Shown: one piece after another, positions 45,334 to 55,382 of the stretch | Position numbering within the stretch: position 1 is the first letter of the stretch | Layout: every line of letters starts with the position of its first letter | Assembly: GCA_033439685.1 (NCBI GenBank) | Contig: JAUEDM010000001.1 | Location: forward strand, 7,378,001-7,442,000 | Direction of reading: 5' to 3' | Length of the DNA stretch: 64,000 nt | DNA from: Apodospora peruviana | Lineage: Eukaryota > Ascomycota > Sordariomycetes > Sordariales > Lasiosphaeriaceae | The notes under the pieces: model-generated | Told to the model about the DNA's origin: nothing | What the model saw: the letters and a program-made list of their open reading frames with translations, nothing else | Database searches by the model: none | Program-made: the position numbers and the translations under genes

Positions 45334-46244
45334 TCAAAGGAATCCGGCGACAGCGACAACTCCAGCCAGCACGGCACCCATGATCTTGACGCCCACGATG
45401 GACTCGGAGCGACCCCCAGCAGCCGCGTTTCCGGCAGGGGCGCTAGTAGTCGCGCTTGTTGATTCGGCCGCGAGGGGCAGGATCGACGTGGTGGTGGACT
45501 CGCCGCTGACCGCAAGGCCAACGGTAGCCAATCCGACGGTCGTGGTGAAAACAGTCACGTCGCCGCTGGTGGTGACGGCCACGGTCTGGGTAATAGTCTG
45601 CGTGGCGGTCGTCCAACTCCACCCGTGGCCCCAGGCGCCCCAGGGTGAGCCGCCAGCAGCACCGCCGTGGCCCCAGCCGCCGGGACCGCCGGCCCAGGGT
45701 GAGCCGTCCCATTCGCACCCGGTGACGGTATAGACGCCGCCGGTCCAGGAGGCGGTGCCATCATGAGGGCCCCATCCGCCGGGACCACCACCCATGCCGC
45801 CGGGGCCGCCGTGTCCCCCCATACCGCCGCCATACTTGGAAGCGTAACTGGCCCACGGCCCGGTGAAGGCAGGGGCAGAGACGGTCAAGACACCCGTGCT
45901 TCCGGCACTGCTGCAGGACTGCCACCGCGAGCACAGGGATGAGGAGAGCGAGCTGTATGACGTGACAGCTGTGGGCGTAGCGGAGCAGGCGGAGCTGATA
46001 CAGCTCGAAACGTCCGCGGCCTGGGTGGCACTGCAGTAGTTGGTGGGTGCTGGCCAGTTGCTCTCTGAGCTCCAGTGAGAAGAGAAGCAATTTTGCTGAG
46101 AGGACTCATGTTAAGTGATATTTTCCTTTTGGTATTGTTGGGAGTCTGAATGGTACTTACAGCGCAGTCAGGGGCACCTCCCCACCACTGGGCGTGGGCG
46201 AGGACAGCAGGTGCCAGGACGGCTGTAATAGTTGAGATCTTCAT
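45334..46244 (-). CDS. Cys-rich GPI-anchored cell surface protein (CFEM-like head)
   Basis: Two exons on the minus strand, 46244-46161 and 46095-45334, with a 65-bp intron, giving 281 residues. A signal peptide covers about residues 1-18 (MKISTITAVLAPAVLAHA). The head has seven cysteines in about 70 residues (PDCAQNC, NYCSATQAADVSSC, SACSATPTAV, SLCSRWQSC), an arrangement resembling but not fully matching the eight-Cys CFEM domain. A Gly-rich segment (GGGMGGHGGPGGMGGGPGGW) follows, then Thr/Val-rich strands (TTATQTITQTVAVTTSGDVT) and a GPI-type tail (VKIMGAVLAGVVAVAGFL). It likely sits in the cell wall or plasma membrane. CFEM proteins often bind haem, but no binding residue can be claimed here. 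The first exon is short and holds the signal peptide only. Confidence 0.82.
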
Positions 46245-48963
46245 ATTTGTGATGAAGTTCTTTTCTTCCTGATTCGCTGGATGTGTATAGAACAGCCAGG
46301 AGCAACAGAGAGTGACCAGGCGAACCCGGGGGGGGGGCCTGATATATGAATCGAGGTGTAAGGCTGACGGGCCAACGCAAGCGGATGGCTTTGTTATGGA
46401 GTGACGGGCTGGAAACGGCAACTGCAGAAAGTCACTAGTGGGTTGATGGCATGAAACATATACAACTTCTGCATATGCAACGGGGAGGATATATATGTGT
46501 GTATATATATTTCCGTCTTGTCTACTATAGATCAATGACCCGATGTCTTGTTTGGGACGACTGACGGGACGACACTGAAGTCAGACTACTGACCCTTAGA
46601 TTCAACGCAACACCGCCGCGGCCCAGGAGCGCCAATGGATCGGCAGCACGCTGGTGCGAGGGCCGATGCGGCGGAGCGACGCAAGCAGGAGGAGGGATGG
46701 ATAAAGAGCCCAACGAGCCCACGGTGAACGAAGCCGCGCGGCCTTGCATCATGTATGTAGGTCCGTTCTACAGTCCGCCTTTTTACTTCGGTCTCTCTTG
46801 GTGTTCAGCGATGTGCGATGTGTCGAGACCTCATGCCACAGCCAGCCGTGCCAGCGTTGCAGTTGCAGCTTCTGCACAAAGTTTGTGGAGCCGAAAACAC
46901 CGAGTAGCTGACAGGCGGACCAGTCCCAGCCGGCATCCCATTTCTCGGGACCGAAGGGCGGACGGAAGGGAAGGGACACAAAATAAAACGGCCTGACATT
47001 TTGGGAGCTGGCTGGCACTGCTGGTTGCGCAAGCCGCTGGGTGCCAATGCTCTCAGGAGCATGAGAAGCACGCCGTCACCGCGAACGGATGGCCGGGATA
47101 ATCGGCTATGTGGCGTTTTGGGGAATGTCCGAGGCGCCAACCACGGCCCAGCAACTACCAAGGATGCCACGGACTGGGTGAGATCTCAGTCCAAGACCGC
47201 CCTTTCAACTTCCGTCTCACTTCGCAACGCGTACGGAACAGAATTCAGGGTCCCGAATGACGATAGTGGCGATGGCATGCTCAAATGACGTCCATTTTCG
47301 GATGACGTCTGCAGTTGGAAAGGCAACGGAATAGGGCTGAAATTGAATTGATCTTTGGTGGACACTCCTCCAGAAAGTTTAAAAGTTTAGGTGCGTTTCG
47401 AGCTTGATCTCCCCAGGGGACTGAAGATCAGCAGGGATAAGATAAGATTAGATCCCGACTTTCTATTGGGTAAAACCTGCAAATAAATCATTGCTTGAAC
47501 CTCTCTACTATTAAATAAGTAGATGTAGGTGGTAAAAAGATCAATTCTGAAACTACGGACCGTTATCTCAGTCTTAAGTTCCGTCTTTCCGGACACGGCT
47601 TACGGCGAATCTGGAGTTAGGAATGTGACGAGCAAGAGAATCCGATGACGACGCCCGTGTTTTCCAACTGTCACTCTTGTTTCAGATATCTCATCTGTCC
47701 AATAGCTGTCAAGGTAACTCATCATCTGTCGAAGCTGCACAGCCTGACAGATGTGACATGCAAACCCAAACCAGTTCCATTTCTCTGGCACAGGCGGAAA
47801 CAACTGTAGAATCACCAGCCATGCGATCTTTGACGTCTCTCATCAGAGGCCTCCTAGATTCTGCCGTGTTGAGTAGGTACCTACGTAGTACACCGACACC
47901 GGCATATGCCGTCCTGGAGAAGAAAAAGAAGATCAAGCGGTTGACGCGTCCCCTGTCTTACATGCATCCATCCACCCTACCTGGTTGCGTATCTCTGCCA
48001 TCCAAACTACAATACATAATGGCAGATTCCGGGATTTGGTTTCTTTGTCTACAACTTTATCCAGGTCTATTGATGTCAGAGTGTCGACGCGTCTTGTCTT
48101 GCAATACAGCAGCATGTTCCAATGCACATGGACGGCGTCAAGAACAATGCACTTTGTGTCGACGTCCGAGAAATATCGCCCGAGTGAGTTGTGAGGATAT
48201 GAAACCCGAAACGCAGTCCGAGTAGACGCCAATAGGTACGGATTCCGATCCGTCGCCGTACGTGCGTGTACATACACCATTTTACCGTACATACGGATAC
48301 CCAATCTCTGGTGCCTGCAAAATTCCCTGGGAAATTTCTTTGACTTTCAGCTCCTAAAGTCTGGAACTGAGAAACCGAAATACCTCAATTTCCTGCTTTG
48401 ACTAAAACACTCTATTACATAGCTATATCCCCTCCGTTGACCTCCGTGTAAATATCCCAACGCAAGCTTCAGGCAGAGCCTTGACAACGATGAAGACCCA
48501 AGTCAGAAACATCAAAGGCGGTGGTCTATTCATCTTCCGGGTCTCCCGAATGGCTCTCTCACTCTTTCACTCTTTCAATACTCGGAAAAGAAAAACATGG
48601 AAGCCATCCCCTGAACCCCGAGACCTCTCGTCAAAATCTACAATTACCGCGGCGTAACAAAACATAACCCAAACAGAAGCTAAAACAGGATAGGTGAACA
48701 GACAAGCAGACAAGGGTTGGGGCAAGGGCAGAAGGGCTAAACAGAACAAGGAAGAAGAGAAAAAGGGTAACAAGAAACTAAAATGAGCACCTCAAGCTCC
48801 ATGCTTCTTCTCATCATCATGACAACAACTCAAACGCCCTGCTAGCACATACGTCCTCGTCGTATCCCTGTTCGGTCACCAACGGCCATATCATCGTGGA
48901 CTGCGGTCTCCCAGATGTTCTGACAATATATGAGGTCGCCTCAGCTCGGCGTTGCTGCTGGTC
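46245..48963. other. Gene-free region (about 2.7 kb)
   Basis: This lies upstream of the GPI protein gene and downstream of the Dbf2 gene, both minus strand. No conserved coding frame, tRNA fold or inverted repeat was found. A G homopolymer is near 46327, and a GAGTAGGTACCTACGTAG palindrome-like site near 47871-47888. Confidence 0.45.
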
Positions 48964-51076
48964 CTACAGCATCGTGCCGAACGTATTATCCTCAAAGGGG
49001 ATCGGTTTCCTCGGGCTGCCGTCTTCGGTAGCCGGCTTGCGATGGCGGAAGGTGAATCCGACGAACAATCCCTTGTTCATCTCTTCTTCACGATCGGCCA
49101 GGCCCTCGAGAGCTTGCTGCTTGTCGTGCACCTCCTTGTACTTGGCCATGTCCTCCTCGTTGGTGAAGTCGTCAAAGTAGCCTGCATCCGTCTCTGAGTC
49201 CAGCTCGGGGACGAAAGGCGCCTTGGCTTCGCGAAGTACGGCCCACTCCACCTCGGCAAAGTACACGTGCTCATAGATATCCTTAATGTTAGAGAATCGC
49301 TTGGAGCGGGAATTGATGCACCTGTAAAATCATTAGCCACCAGTCAGTGCAGCGCCGCAGAATTCGAGCCAACCCACGTCGTGATGAAGTTCCAGGTCCT
49401 GTTGCTCAAGAAGTAATTAGGATCCTCCCACACCGGGCGCTTTAGAACCTCGCGCCAGTGCTTCAGATTCTGCCACGTCTCGTCAGGAGTAGATCCCGCG
49501 AACGGAGGGAAACCTGTCAGAGCCTCAAACAGCATACAGCCCAAGCTCCAGTAGTCGACAGTAAAGTCATACTCCTCGCCCCGAAGGACTTCAGGAGCCA
49601 TGTAGTCAGGCGAACCCACAATTGACTTGGCGTAGTTGACATCTTTCTCTCGCATCGATCGGTAGCCCTCCCGCCGCTCGGCAACCGTGCGGGCCTCCAT
49701 CGGCTTCCCGAAAGGAACCGAGGTCTCAGACGCCTTCTCAAGTCGGACCCTCATGGACTCGATCTTGGCAGGAGCCAGGAAGCCGGCGGCCAGACCAAAA
49801 TCGGTAAGCTTTACGTGGCCGGTGGAGTCGACAAGGAAGTTCTCCGGCTTGAGATCTCGATGGATGTAACCTAGCTGATGAAGCGCATCGACTGAGCAGA
49901 ACATCTCTGCGATGTAGAAGCGGGCGTGGCGGTTGGACAGCACGCCGGTATTGTTGAGGAGCGTGCGGAAGTCGCCGCCTGGTACGTATTCCATTGCAAG
50001 ATAGATATTCTTGTCGTCCTGGAAGGAGTACAGCAGGCGGACAAGCCAGTCGCTCTTGGCGGTGGTGAGAATGTCCCGCTCGGTGAGGACATGCCGGATT
50101 TCATCCAGCTTGAACAACAACTTCTTGCTCATGACCTTGAGCGCGCACACCTCTTTTGTGTCCTTTTTCTGTGCCAAGAAGACCTGGCCATATCCACCCT
50201 GGCCAACCTGCGTCAAGATCTGAAAATCTCCCTGTCGCAGTCTCACCCTTCGCTTACGGAGGTTGGCACGCTCTCGTCCCTTATATTTGGACCACATTTG
50301 ATTGTAAGTATCTTCATCCGTCTCCGGGGGAGCAGGGTATTCCTCCTTGAACGCATTGAGGCGGTTTTGTCGCGCCCCAACGTATGTGAGCAGATCGAAG
50401 TAATAATCGAGGAAGTCTAGATGTTGATGTTAGAAAGAGAGGAGAAATCATGACGCGGGACAACAAACGTACAAAGTTGGGTAACATTCACTAAGCGCTT
50501 GACATTCGGTTTCTTCAAAATCTCCAGTTCCTCGGCCGTGAGGCCCCGCGACGTATTAAATCTCCTAACAGTGGGTGACGGACGTTCTCGCAGTTGGTAG
50601 AGCTCCTGCCGTGAGACGGCAGCGTGGTTATATTGTGTATATGGTTGCTCAGGCACCGGCTCCCGGGCCGGAATTGGGGGCGTGTTTTCCTGGCCCCTAC
50701 TCTTCAGGGGACTGCTGGGAGACGGCACGCCTTTGTGAATGATGCTGTTGTCGACAGACGGGGAGCCCTCGTCCTGAGTCTGGATATTGCTCTTGCCCGG
50801 AGACAGTGGAGTGATGATGCTTTGTGGCCGGCCGAGCTTGATGGGACTGTCGAGAATACTTGGGCCAGTGAGCTTCATATGCTCAAAGGCGTCAGGCAGC
50901 TCATTGGCGCCAGGAGGAATTGTTTTCTTGCTTGGGCTTCCCTGAGGAGTGCTGACGGGCGTCGTGAAGTTGTTGTTGTTGTTGTGGATGCTCTTGATCG
51001 GAGTCGAGGGTCGCGCGTCGTTCTTGTCCTGCTTCGCGCCCGCGCCCGGGAAAAAGTTGGCCATGAAACTCGCCAT
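48964..51076 (-). CDS. DBF2: NDR-family protein kinase Dbf2 (septation/mitotic exit)
   Basis: Three exons on the minus strand: 51076-50473, 50416-49378 and 49321-48964, with introns of 56 bp each. The second uses a GTGGGT donor. The product is 666 residues, starting MASFMANFFPGAGAKQDKND. Residues 1-200 are Ser/Pro/Asn-rich. The Mob-binding region at about 202-260 reads YFLDYYFDLLTYVGARQNRL. The kinase domain runs from about 265 with glycine loop GQGGYGQVF, ALKVM lysine, HRDLKPEN catalytic loop, DFG magnesium site and an activation segment with an NDR-type insert before APE. The C-terminal hydrophobic motif (VGFTFRH) is typical of NDR kinases. Dbf2 with Mob1 acts at the spindle pole and septum in the SIN/MEN pathway. 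The start is the first ATG after a non-ATG frame opening. Confidence 0.94.
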
Positions 51077-51693
51077 CGTCTCCGTCGACAATTGCGTCGG
51101 AGGAGAGACCAGCAGCTGCTACTGAGTAAGACGGCAGCTCGGGGCGATGTGGTTGCCTCCAGCAGATCCCAAGCTGGCGCGATGACGGATTGGAAGCAGA
51201 TACTGGACTTGCGGTTTCGCGACGTGTTGGAATGATGCAGATTGAAAATGCAAAGACTCGCTGTGATCTGCTGCGGGACTTGGTTGGCACTGGGCAGAGG
51301 GGATGCAAGAGAAGGCGCCGGGCCGTATGCAGATCGTGGACTGGGTATAATGGAAGAGTGGGAGTCGCGATGCGAATGGACATGGAAAGCAAGGGGGACG
51401 GCAGGCCCCTTATTAGACGTCCAGCGCTCAGCGGTATTTCGACCCAACCTTGAGCGACGAGAACCTGATTGGGCAGGCGGGGCAAACGTCAACAGAGTTG
51501 GAGCAGCAACCCACAATAAATCGCGGGGTTACCATGCGGTCAGTGCCACTCAAAGCACCCGACAGCTTGGGCCATCTCGGCGCGTTCGAAAAAAGTTCAC
51601 CAGAAGATCCCCCAATCCGTTACCAAACCCGACAAGTCAGCAGCACGCCAACAGTGGCAACAGCAGACAGAAACACTGCGTCTATAGCCCAAG
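51077..51693. promoter_or_regulatory. Divergent promoter region, DBF2 / WBP11-like
   Basis: A spacer of 617 bp lies between two divergent starts. A long plus-strand frame covers it (from 51242) because it reads into the next gene. The real start of that gene is at 51694. Confidence 0.45.
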
Positions 51694-52645
51694 ATGCCAA
51701 AGGAGCGCAACTTCAACCCGGTCCAGGCCCAGCGCAAAGCCGAAAAGGCCAAAGCCATCAAAAAAGGCATGCGGAAACATCACGACTGATCCTATCAACA
51801 TTGCGCGAAAGTGCATGCTGACTGTTTTGTGTACAGGCAAGACAGAGCAGCAAGCAAGACGCAACGAGAAGCTTGCCCAGCGCAATCCAGACAGAATACA
51901 GAAACAGATCGACGACCTGAAGGCAATCAAGGAAAGCGGCAAGCTCACGGCGCTCGAGGAGCAATCCCTCGAGGCGCTCGAAAAGGATCTAAAGGCTGTC
52001 AAAAAAGCGAGAGAGGCTCTGGGCGACAAGGCACCAACGTTTGGACGGGAAGGACGCGGCCCGCCGAGGGAAGGAGGCCAAGACCGGCACGATGGGGTGC
52101 TGGGCAAACGCAGGCGCGATGCCGAAGACGCCTCCAGCAGCGACAGCGATGTGCCCGAGGACGTGAGGAGAATACCGATGCCGCGCGACACACCCCCGCC
52201 TATACCCAAGGAGGTTCTGGACGAGTGGCACGCCAAGCGCCGGGCAAAGAGGAATGCAAATGCCAATATGGAGCCGCTCGGGGGGAAGGACAGGTTAGGG
52301 GATAGACATCAGCAGGAGCAGGAGCAGGGAGATGGTCAGGGACAACGGGGGAGGGAGCGGCCGAGAGCACCTGTTGTCGAGTCAAAGACAGTCTACGAGG
52401 CGGCTCCCCAAGTCAGAGACTTGAGGAAGGAAGCCGTGAGCGCGTTTGTGCCATCAATTGTCCGGAAGAAGCTCGAAAAGGGTAAGGGTCAGGGCGGGCT
52501 CCTTGAGCCGGAAGAAGCTGACCGACTGGAGAAGGAGGGTTATTTGGGGACGAGTAGACCGTCAACTGAGATGGATGTAGACCAACAGGTTGGCAGTTCG
52601 CGGTCACGGCCAGTTGCAGTGGAAGAAGTGGACGACGAGGACTGA
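51694..52645 (+). CDS. WBP11-like splicing factor
   Basis: Two exons, 51694-51766 and 51837-52645, giving 293 residues. Exon 1 encodes MPKERNFNPVQAQRKAEKAK then AIKK, and exon 2 continues GKTEQQARRNEKLAQRNPDR. This is the conserved N-terminal Wbp11/Saf1-type helix. The only phase-compatible junction uses a GC donor (AAAAAAG then GCATGC). The acceptor TGTACAG and a CTGAC branch site are strong. The rest is basic and acidic low complexity with a Pro patch (RDTPPPIPKEVLDEWHAKRR) and a nuclear-type KRRRD. In animals WBP11 binds PQBP1 WW domains and acts in the spliceosome. Here a nuclear splicing role is inferred from the family. Length is close to fungal relatives. Confidence 0.83.
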
Positions 52646-53631
52646 ATCAGTTTGCATTGCTTCCAGCCCATTCTAAAGGATACCATGGGAGAGACTACGC
52701 GCACCGATTCGGTGGCGCAGAAATGCGGTGAGAACCTTGATCGGTGACATCGTGGAGTCGCAATCCCAGCAGCCACAACGGGTAGGGCTGATAGGGCCCG
52801 CAGCTCGAGCACCTCGGGTGCTAATGAAACCGTTGAGAGTAATTTATCGGTTCTTGGACCTCCACAGTGTACACCAACCAAGCAGCAAGTCAACTCCACC
52901 GATCTGAAGACGTTATCGAGTGTGCTGGGCCGCATGCCACGTGGTTGGTAGTTGAAGGTAGAATACATACAAGAAGTGAGATCTGCTCAGGTGTGACCCC
53001 TGACAGATTTTGCCGTAGTACTGTACCGATGCCTGACTCTCCTCAATGTTTGTCTCCCGTCAACATCCACGATAAAAAATAATAGATAGCAAACATGTTA
53101 ACTTCCCGCTTTTCTATACTAGGTACCGAAGTACGGTATTTCCATATCGTTTTGGCGACTCGTCAGGCCTAAATATGTTCACAACAGCTCAGTTAAATGT
53201 CTATAACCGAATAATTCAATGCACCTACCCAATCGACCGCTCGAAATGCGGAGACCCAGACACACCAGAACAAACTTCGTTGGTTCGCAAACCGTTTCGA
53301 TTTTGAAGCAGCGCTGGGCTCTGCACCCCTGTAAATACCAGTTATCCGCATGAAAGGGGCTAGGTACTTAGGTAAGGTTCCTAAAGATTGGCTCATTTTA
53401 ATCCGTATAGAGGTGCCATCAATACCTAGATGCTGGGATAGCTCTTCATTGCGCAATCCTACTACGTAGTACCTTCACTAGCTCTTGATCATAAACTCTC
53501 AAGAGGAAGAGGAGTCGCAAAGACCGGGAGATGCTCCAGGTGCAACTGCAAGCATGAGATTGCGCCCCAGGTTGTCGTGGTGCGAAGAACAACCGCCTCC
53601 CGCCGCGACCACGGATAAATTAACGGAAATC
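52646..53631. other. Gene-free spacer upstream of the MFS carrier
   Basis: About 1 kb between two plus-strand genes. It includes TACTAGGTACC (near 53118), GCTAGGTACTTAGGTAAGG (53360-53378) and AATACCTAGATGC (53420-53432), more members of the window's AGGTA/ACCTA motif set. No gene is seen. Confidence 0.45.
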
Positions 53632-55059
53632 ATGGCCGAGAAGGCACCCCATGCCAAGACGGCAACCACCACTCATGACGCGACGGACGTTGAGGAGCCA
53701 ACGACCACCGCCATCACCACAGCTGTTTCCGGGCGGGATACGGATAGCAATCTTGCCGTAGGCGAAAAGAATGTGTCTTCATCTTCAGATGCGGCATCAA
53801 AAGACAACCGCGACCTAAGCGCAGTGCTTTCCAACAACGATGGCGGCGGCGAGGAATATCCTGAGGGCGGCGTCCGCGCCTGGCTCGTCGTCGTGGGCTG
53901 CTGGCTCGCCCTGTTCGCCTCGCTGGGGCTCATGAACATCCTGGCCACCTTCCAGACTTACGTCTCAACCCACCAGCTGGCCACTTACAGCACGAGTACC
54001 GTCGGCTGGATCTTCTCCGTCTACACCTTCGTCAGCTTCTTCCTGGGCATCTACATCGGCCCGCTCTTCGACAAGTATGGCCCGCGGTGGCTGATCATCG
54101 CCGGCACCCTGTGCCTGGTACTGAGCCTGATCTTGATGAGCATCAGCTCCGAATACTGGCACTTCCTCCTCGCCTTCGGCATCCTGAGCGGCGTCGCCTC
54201 CTCGCTGCTCTTCACCCCGTCCATCGCAGCCGTGGGCCACTTCTTCAAGGCCCGCCGCGGCTTCGCGACCGGCATCGCCACGACCGCCGGCTCCTTCGGC
54301 GGCATCGTCTTCCCGCTCATGCTCCAGCGCCTAATTAGTACCGTCGGCTGGCCATGGGCCATCCGCACGCTCGCCTTCATCTGCCTGGCCGTGACCATCG
54401 TCTCCAACTTCCTGATCCGCTCGCGCCTGCCCCCGGCCAAGGACGCGTCCCCGCACCCGGACATCCGCATCTTCGCCAACAAGGCCTTCGCTTGGACCAC
54501 CTGCGCCGTCTTCCTGCTCGAGTTCGCCCTCTTCATCCCGCTGACCTACATCTCGAGCTACGCCAGGAGCAAGGGCTTCAGCGACGACTTCGCCGTCAAC
54601 ATCCTCAGCATTCTCAACACCGGCTCCGTCTTCGGCCGCGTGCTTCCCGGTTGGTACGCCGACAGGATCGGCCCGTTCAACGCAAACATGATCTCTGTAG
54701 TCGTCACAGCCGTCGCCTGCTTCGCCGTCTGGCTACCAGCCGGCGGGACCAAGCCCGGCATCGTCATCTTTGCCCTCATATTCGGCTTCACGTCCGGGAG
54801 TAATATTAGTTTGATCCCCGTCGCCATCGGCCGTCTGTGCAGAACCCAAAACTACGGCCGCTACTATGCGACCTGCTACACGCTCGTGTCGGTCGCCGTG
54901 CTGATCGGCATCCCCATCGCCGGCAAAATTGTCGACAGCAATGACGGCGAGTACTGGGGGCTCATCGTCACGACCGGCGTGGTGTACGTGGCGTCGTTCG
55001 CGGCGTTTGTGGCGGCAAAGGTGGCGGTTGTCGGATGGCAGCCTTGGGCTATTTTATGA
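53632..55059 (+). CDS. MFS monocarboxylate-type transporter
   Basis: Single exon, 475 residues from the ATG at 53632 (context ATCATGG). The frame opens further upstream and an earlier in-frame ATG at 53554 would add 26 residues. Residues 1-75 are Ser/Thr/Asp-rich cytosolic sequence. The first helix follows PEGGVRAWLVVVGCWLALFA, the usual start of fungal Mch-type carriers. The segment IGPLFDKYGPRWLIIAGTLC is the MFS loop signature. Twelve helices can be traced to the final VGWQPWAIL. Family members carry monocarboxylates, riboflavin or metabolites, and the substrate here is unknown. Codon use is strongly C-ending. There is no biosynthetic enzyme beside it, so a secondary-metabolite exporter role is not supported. 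Confidence 0.85.
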   Translation: MAEKAPHAKTATTTHDATDVEEPTTTAITTAVSGRDTDSNLAVGEKNVSSSSDAASKDNRDLSAVLSNNDGGGEEYPEGGVRAWLVVVGCWLALFASLGLMNILATFQTYVSTHQLATYSTSTVGWIFSVYTFVSFFLGIYIGPLFDKYGPRWLIIAGTLCLVLSLILMSISSEYWHFLLAFGILSGVASSLLFTPSIAAVGHFFKARRGFATGIATTAGSFGGIVFPLMLQRLISTVGWPWAIRTLAFICLAVTIVSNFLIRSRLPPAKDASPHPDIRIFANKAFAWTTCAVFLLEFALFIPLTYISSYARSKGFSDDFAVNILSILNTGSVFGRVLPGWYADRIGPFNANMISVVVTAVACFAVWLPAGGTKPGIVIFALIFGFTSGSNISLIPVAIGRLCRTQNYGRYYATCYTLVSVAVLIGIPIAGKIVDSNDGEYWGLIVTTGVVYVASFAAFVAAKVAVVGWQPWAIL

Positions 55060-55382
55060 CATGATCCATATTCTTTTCTTGGATCTGGTGAGTTTTGGTA
55101 TATCTTGACATCCGAGTTATGTAAGAGGTACATATATAGTTTATGAAAATCATTACATTGTTATCGCAGTCTCAATGGTACAATTTCAAACATATCAATC
55201 CTCAAGACATGACCAAGTATCTAGGTATGCAAAGCCATATCAACCAGATAGCCAAAATATATCCTAGATAATCACCTTGTGTCCCTTGTACGTATCGCCT
55301 TGTCATGGTCCATCACCCCAGCCTTATGAAAGCCAGCCCGAAACTCCCGGTCCGATGTCCGCCGTGGAAGACTTGGGGAAAT
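55060..55382. other. Convergent intergenic region
   Basis: A spacer of 323 bp lies between the MFS carrier stop and the Sog2 stop. Nothing else is seen. Confidence 0.5.
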
